Shown one piece after another: positions 60,910-64,000 of a DNA stretch of 64,000 nucleotides (within the stretch, counting starts at the first letter, position 1; every line of letters starts with the position of its first letter). The stretch is from positions 62,001 to 126,000 of the forward strand of contig NZ_KB849178.1 of NCBI RefSeq assembly GCF_000367945.1. The letters run 5' to 3'. This DNA is from Acinetobacter proteolyticus (lineage in GTDB: Bacteria; Pseudomonadota; Gammaproteobacteria; Pseudomonadales; Moraxellaceae). Below the pieces are notes generated by a model. That model saw only the letters and a program-made list of their open reading frames with translations, did no database searches and was not told where the DNA came from. Position numbers and translations under genes: made by a program.

Positions 60910-62292
60910 ATGCGCCCACTACACCCCATTGATTTTATCTTTCTCTCGCTAGAGAAAAGACAACAGCCTATGCATGTAGGTGGATTGTTTTTATTCGAGC
61001 TTCCAGAGAATGCATCACCGACGTTTGTGCACGATCTAGTCAATGAAATTCGCCAATCAAAAAGTATTCCTGTCCCGCCATTTAACAATCAATTGAATGG
61101 TTTATTCTGGGGTGAAGACAGCGAATTTGATCTCGACCACCACTTCCGCCATATTGCACTGCCAAATCCTGGGCGTATCCGTGAATTACTGGTTTATATT
61201 TCACAACAGCATAGCTCTTTGATTGATCGCGCCAAACCACTTTGGACCTGTGACATTATTGAAGGCATTGAAGGCAACCGTTTTGCCATGTATTTCAAGA
61301 TTCACCATGCCATGGTGGACGGCGTCGCAGGTATGCGTCTAATTGAAAAATCGCTTTCGCAAGACCCAAATGAAAAACATGTGGTGCCACTTTGGTGTGT
61401 AGAAGGTAAACGAACCAAACGTCTCAAAGCACCAAAGCCACCGACTGTGAGCAAAATTAAAGGGGTGATGGAAGGGATTAAATCTCAGCTTGAAGTTGCA
61501 CCTAAAGTCATGCAGGAATTATCTCAAACTATTTTTAGAGAAATGGGCAAAAATCCAGACTATGTCTCTACCTTTCAAGCTCCTCCCTCGATTCTAAACC
61601 AACGAGTAAGTTCTTCACGCCGTTTTGCAGCACAATCGTTCGAGCTTGGCCGTTTCCGTCGTATTGCCAAATCACTGGGCGTTACACTGAATGATGTGAT
61701 CTTAGCCGTTTGTTCTGGCGCTTTGCGCGAATACCTGCTCAGCCATAATAGTTTGCCGAAAAAACCGCTGATTGCGATGGTACCTGCATCACTGCGTACT
61801 GACGATTCAGATGTCAGCAACCGTATTACCATGATTTTGGCAAATCTAGCGACTCATATTGAAGACCCAATTGAGCGTTTAGAAATTATTCGCCGTAGCG
61901 TACAAAACTCAAAACAGCGTTTTAGTCGTATGACCGCCAATGAAATCTTGAACTATAGTGCGGTTGTGTATGGTCCAGCAGGCTTAAACATTGCGTCAGG
62001 TATGTTACCTAAGCGTCAAGCCTTTAACCTCGTGATTTCCAATGTCCCAGGGCCACGTGAGCCTTTATATTGGAATGGTGCAAAGTTAGATGCACTCTAC
62101 CCTGCATCAATTGTAATGGATGGGCAAGCTCTAAATATCACCATGACCAGTTACTTGGATAAATTGGAAGTGGGCTTAATTGCATGTCGTAATGCATTAC
62201 CAAAAATGCAAAACTTACTCACCCATTTGGAAGATGAAATTCAACGCTTTGAACAAGCAATTCAAGATTTACCACAAAAGATGGCGAATTAA
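60910..62292 (+). CDS. Wax ester synthase / diacylglycerol acyltransferase (WS/DGAT)
   Basis: The 460-residue bifunctional acyltransferase makes wax esters and triacylglycerols from acyl-CoA and fatty alcohols or diacylglycerol, the storage lipids typical of Acinetobacter. The catalytic HHAMVDG is at residues 132-138. PLWTCDIIEGIEGNRFAMYFKIHH, VTLNDVILAVCSGALR and NLVISNVPGPREPLYWNGAKL are the other conserved blocks. Its length matches AtfA of A. baylyi. It has no signal peptide and binds to the inner membrane surface and lipid droplets in known relatives. It is monocistronic with a terminator immediately after. Confidence 0.95.
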   Translation: MRPLHPIDFIFLSLEKRQQPMHVGGLFLFELPENASPTFVHDLVNEIRQSKSIPVPPFNNQLNGLFWGEDSEFDLDHHFRHIALPNPGRIRELLVYISQQHSSLIDRAKPLWTCDIIEGIEGNRFAMYFKIHHAMVDGVAGMRLIEKSLSQDPNEKHVVPLWCVEGKRTKRLKAPKPPTVSKIKGVMEGIKSQLEVAPKVMQELSQTIFREMGKNPDYVSTFQAPPSILNQRVSSSRRFAAQSFELGRFRRIAKSLGVTLNDVILAVCSGALREYLLSHNSLPKKPLIAMVPASLRTDDSDVSNRITMILANLATHIEDPIERLEIIRRSVQNSKQRFSRMTANEILNYSAVVYGPAGLNIASGMLPKRQAFNLVISNVPGPREPLYWNGAKLDALYPASIVMDGQALNITMTSYLDKLEVGLIACRNALPKMQNLLTHLEDEIQRFEQAIQDLPQKMAN

Positions 62293-62308
62293 GGATTGAG
62301 AAAAAATT

Positions 62309-62338
62309 AAGGGGCTTTCAGTGGCCCCTTATTTTTTG
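62309..62338 (+). terminator. Wax ester synthase terminator
   Basis: AAGGGGC (62309-62315) and GCCCCTT (62324-62330) form a 7-bp stem with an 8-nt loop, followed by ATTTTTT. The stop codon of the convergent small gene lies in its distal arm. Confidence 0.85.
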
Positions 62339-62502
62339 ATTGTGCGGCAACGTTGTAGTAGTTGATGGCAGACTGAACGAATCATTGCCGTGGTAATCTG
62401 AACTTCTTTACCTTGGCTGTCTACCATATAACATGTATTTACAGGGTTACTGTCTAAAACATGCTTGAAACCGTGGTTCACTAATCTTTCACTCACATTC
62501 AT
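62329..62502 (-). CDS. Small conserved protein resembling the PA1571 family
   Basis: The 57-residue protein starts at the ATG at 62502 (MNVSERLVNHGF), with GAGGTAT upstream. The frame from 62538 has no good start. The centre, TCYMVDSQGKEVQITTAMIRSVCHQLLQ, has the layout I associate with PA1571-type small proteins of pseudomonads (a short strand, DxxGxExxIT, then an amphipathic helix); this recall is not certain. No membrane segment is present. It lies between the wax ester synthase and rng, and its function is unknown. Confidence 0.7.
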   Translation of the reverse strand: MNVSERLVNHGFKHVLDSNPVNTCYMVDSQGKEVQITTAMIRSVCHQLLQRCRTIKK

Positions 62503-62600
62503 CGTTATATACCTCATATTATTTGCTAAGGGACCCAAAAGTACCTATGGCTCATTTTATGGTTCTAGTATTTAAAATTCGTGATAGAAAGTAAAATTTC

Positions 62601-62637
62601 AGTTGTAACAAGGCTTAAGCGAAATCTTGTTACAACT
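62601..62637 (-). terminator. 3' hairpin of rng
   Basis: AGTTGTAACAAG (62601-62612) and CTTGTTACAACT (62626-62637) form a perfect 12-bp stem with a 13-nt loop. It abuts the rng stop codon. The T-run is weak, so it may be a stability hairpin rather than a full terminator. Confidence 0.7.
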
Positions 62638-64000
62638 TTAAGTTAAAATGATATCGTATTGCTCTTGCGTATATAGATTTTCCACTTGGAATTTAATCAC
62701 TCGATTCACAAAATGTTCTAAATCCGCGACAGCTGGGGCTTCTGCTGTTAATAGGCGATCAATCACCGCTGGATGTGCAACGACAGTAAAGCCACCCTTG
62801 GAATCAAATGCACGGGCATAACGTAATATCTCTCGAAATATCTCGTAACATACTGTCTCTGCAGTCTTCACATATCCCCGTCCTTGGCAGGTTGGACATG
62901 ATTCACAGAGCAAGTGTTCCAAAGATTCACGTGTACGTTTACGGGTCATTTCGACTAGACCAAGTTCAGAAACTTGAGTAATTTTAGTCTTGGCGTGATC
63001 GCGTTCCAACATACGATCAAACTGACGCATTACTTCTTCACGGTGCTCAGCTTCTTGCATGTCGATAAAATCAATAATGATAATTCCCCCCAAATTGCGC
63101 AGACGTAACTGCCTTGCAATCACTTGGGTGGCTTCCATATTGGTTTTAAATACCGTGTCTTCTAAACTGCGCCCACCGACATACGAACCAGTATTCACAT
63201 CAATCGTGGTCATGGCTTCGGTCTGATCAATCATCAGATAACCACCAGACTTCAGTGCAACACGCGTCTGCAAGGCTTTCTGGATATCTTCTTCAACGTT
63301 ATACAAGTCGAAAAGTGGCTTTTCACCCGGATAATGAATTAAACGGTTTTGAATGGTCGGCACAAATTCATCAACAAAGTCACTGAGCTTGGCATGAATC
63401 TCACGTGAATCGACATAAATCTTCGCGGTTTCATCACTGGCCAGATCACGTACGATACGTTGTGGCAGGGGTAATTCTTCAAAGATCAGTTCAGCCGTCG
63501 CAGCTTCTTTCTGCTTACGTTGAATAAATTCCCACAGCTTACTGAGATAGCACATGTCCTGTGCAATCGCAGCTTCGTCTACCCCTTCGGCGGCAGTGCG
63601 AACAATCACACTACCCGGTAAATTATGCTCAGCCTGAATATGCTCAATGATGCCACGTAAACGATCACGCTCTTCTTCTGATTCAATCCGTTGTGATACC
63701 CCAATATGGTTGCCATACGGCATCAATACCAGATAACGGGATGGAATGGAAAGATCAGTACTCAGACGTGCGCCTTTGGTTCCCAACATGTCTTTCATGA
63801 CTTGGACGGTCAGCATCTGCCCTGGATGAAGCAGCTCAAAGACGTTGGGGGTTGGCTGCGAACGCGGCCACACCATATCGTTAATATGCAAAAAAGCGGT
63901 TCGAGACAAACCGATATCCACAAAGGCAGCCTGCATACCTGGCAGTACACGAACCACTTTACCCTTGTAGATATTACCCACTAACCCACGTTTTACGGTC
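62638..64000 (-). CDS. rng: Ribonuclease G (5' end outside the window)
   Basis: The gene runs off the right edge; the frame is open to 64000 and reads TVKRGLVGNIYKGKVVRVLPGMQAAFVDIG, so only the first 30-40 residues are missing. An S1-like RNA-binding domain is followed by the RNase E/G catalytic domain (IIIIDFIDMQ with catalytic Asp residues, the KSGGYLMIDQTEAMTTIDVNTGS block) and the zinc-link CESCPTCQGRG. It lacks the long C-terminal scaffold of RNase E and ends QYDIIL, as in RNase G. It trims the 5' end of 16S rRNA and degrades mRNA. The ATG at 63981 is internal, not the true start. Confidence 0.95.
   Translation of the reverse strand, partial: TVKRGLVGNIYKGKVVRVLPGMQAAFVDIGLSRTAFLHINDMVWPRSQPTPNVFELLHPGQMLTVQVMKDMLGTKGARLSTDLSIPSRYLVLMPYGNHIGVSQRIESEEERDRLRGIIEHIQAEHNLPGSVIVRTAAEGVDEAAIAQDMCYLSKLWEFIQRKQKEAATAELIFEELPLPQRIVRDLASDETAKIYVDSREIHAKLSDFVDEFVPTIQNRLIHYPGEKPLFDLYNVEEDIQKALQTRVALKSGGYLMIDQTEAMTTIDVNTGSYVGGRSLEDTVFKTNMEATQVIARQLRLRNLGGIIIIDFIDMQEAEHREEVMRQFDRMLERDHAKTKITQVSELGLVEMTRKRTRESLEHLLCESCPTCQGRGYVKTAETVCYEIFREILRYARAFDSKGGFTVVAHPAVIDRLLTAEAPAVADLEHFVNRVIKFQVENLYTQEQYDIILT

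Noticed and set aside
1..64000. CRISPR array, prophage, insertion sequence or plasmid origin
   Set aside because: No regularly spaced repeats, transposase, integrase, structural phage gene or iteron set was seen on either strand.

Overview
This window looks like ordinary chromosome of an Acinetobacter-type gammaproteobacterium. The pointers are low G+C with very AT-rich intergenic DNA, a pmrC(eptA)-pmrA-pmrB polymyxin-resistance operon, an AtfA-type wax ester synthase/DGAT, tandem FadL proteins, a 3-hydroxybutyrate/acetoacetate module and a single-operon kdpABCDE. I see no phage, transposase, integrase or CRISPR array. The species cannot be fixed from the sequence alone.

Layout. 0-9.5 kb: an operon of an unknown protein, a short-chain dehydrogenase and a Dph6-like ATP pyrophosphatase; a paralogue of the unknown protein; valS; a DUF559 nuclease-like gene bracketed by GC-rich palindromic repeats; a J-domain coiled-coil protein; two exported proteins. 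9.5-16.3 kb: a ketone-body module (bdhA, GntP-type permease, LysR regulator, scoAB, atoE). 16.4-21.5 kb: nitrogen and amino-acid uptake (amtB behind a sigma-54 promoter; gltIJKL behind a weaker sigma-54-like element). 21.6-27 kb: a lipid A remodelling locus, with a PAP2 phosphatase and a kinase-fold protein converging on eptA-pmrA-pmrB; PmrA-box-like repeats precede both units. 27-42.8 kb: two paralogous porins, an AmpG-like transporter, a PlsC-like acyltransferase, a patatin lipoprotein, an NfeD/SPFH pair, ispA, an orphan prpF, an amino-acid permease, tRNA-Arg(CCT), a glutamine-synthetase-like enzyme, a second PAP2 protein and a CitMHS transporter. 43-46 kb: an AraC regulator divergent from an aldehyde dehydrogenase. 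46-55.7 kb: a three-lipoprotein CsgG/DUF4810/DUF799 operon and kdpABCDE. 56-64 kb: two FadL paralogues, thrH, [4Fe-4S] cysH, the wax ester synthase, a small conserved protein and the truncated rng gene.

How the genes fit together. Several blocks form pathways: import and oxidation of 3-hydroxybutyrate and acetoacetate; lipid uptake (FadL) and storage (wax ester synthase); potassium scavenging under its own two-component system; and envelope defence through PmrAB.

No clearly new multi-gene system stands out. The best candidates for under-described biology are the PmrA-box-like array in front of the PAP2/kinase pair, the CsgG/DUF4810/DUF799 lipoprotein trio without curli genes, the duplicated unknown protein at 1.6-3.0 kb, and the repeat-bracketed DUF559 gene whose last codons come from a repeat.
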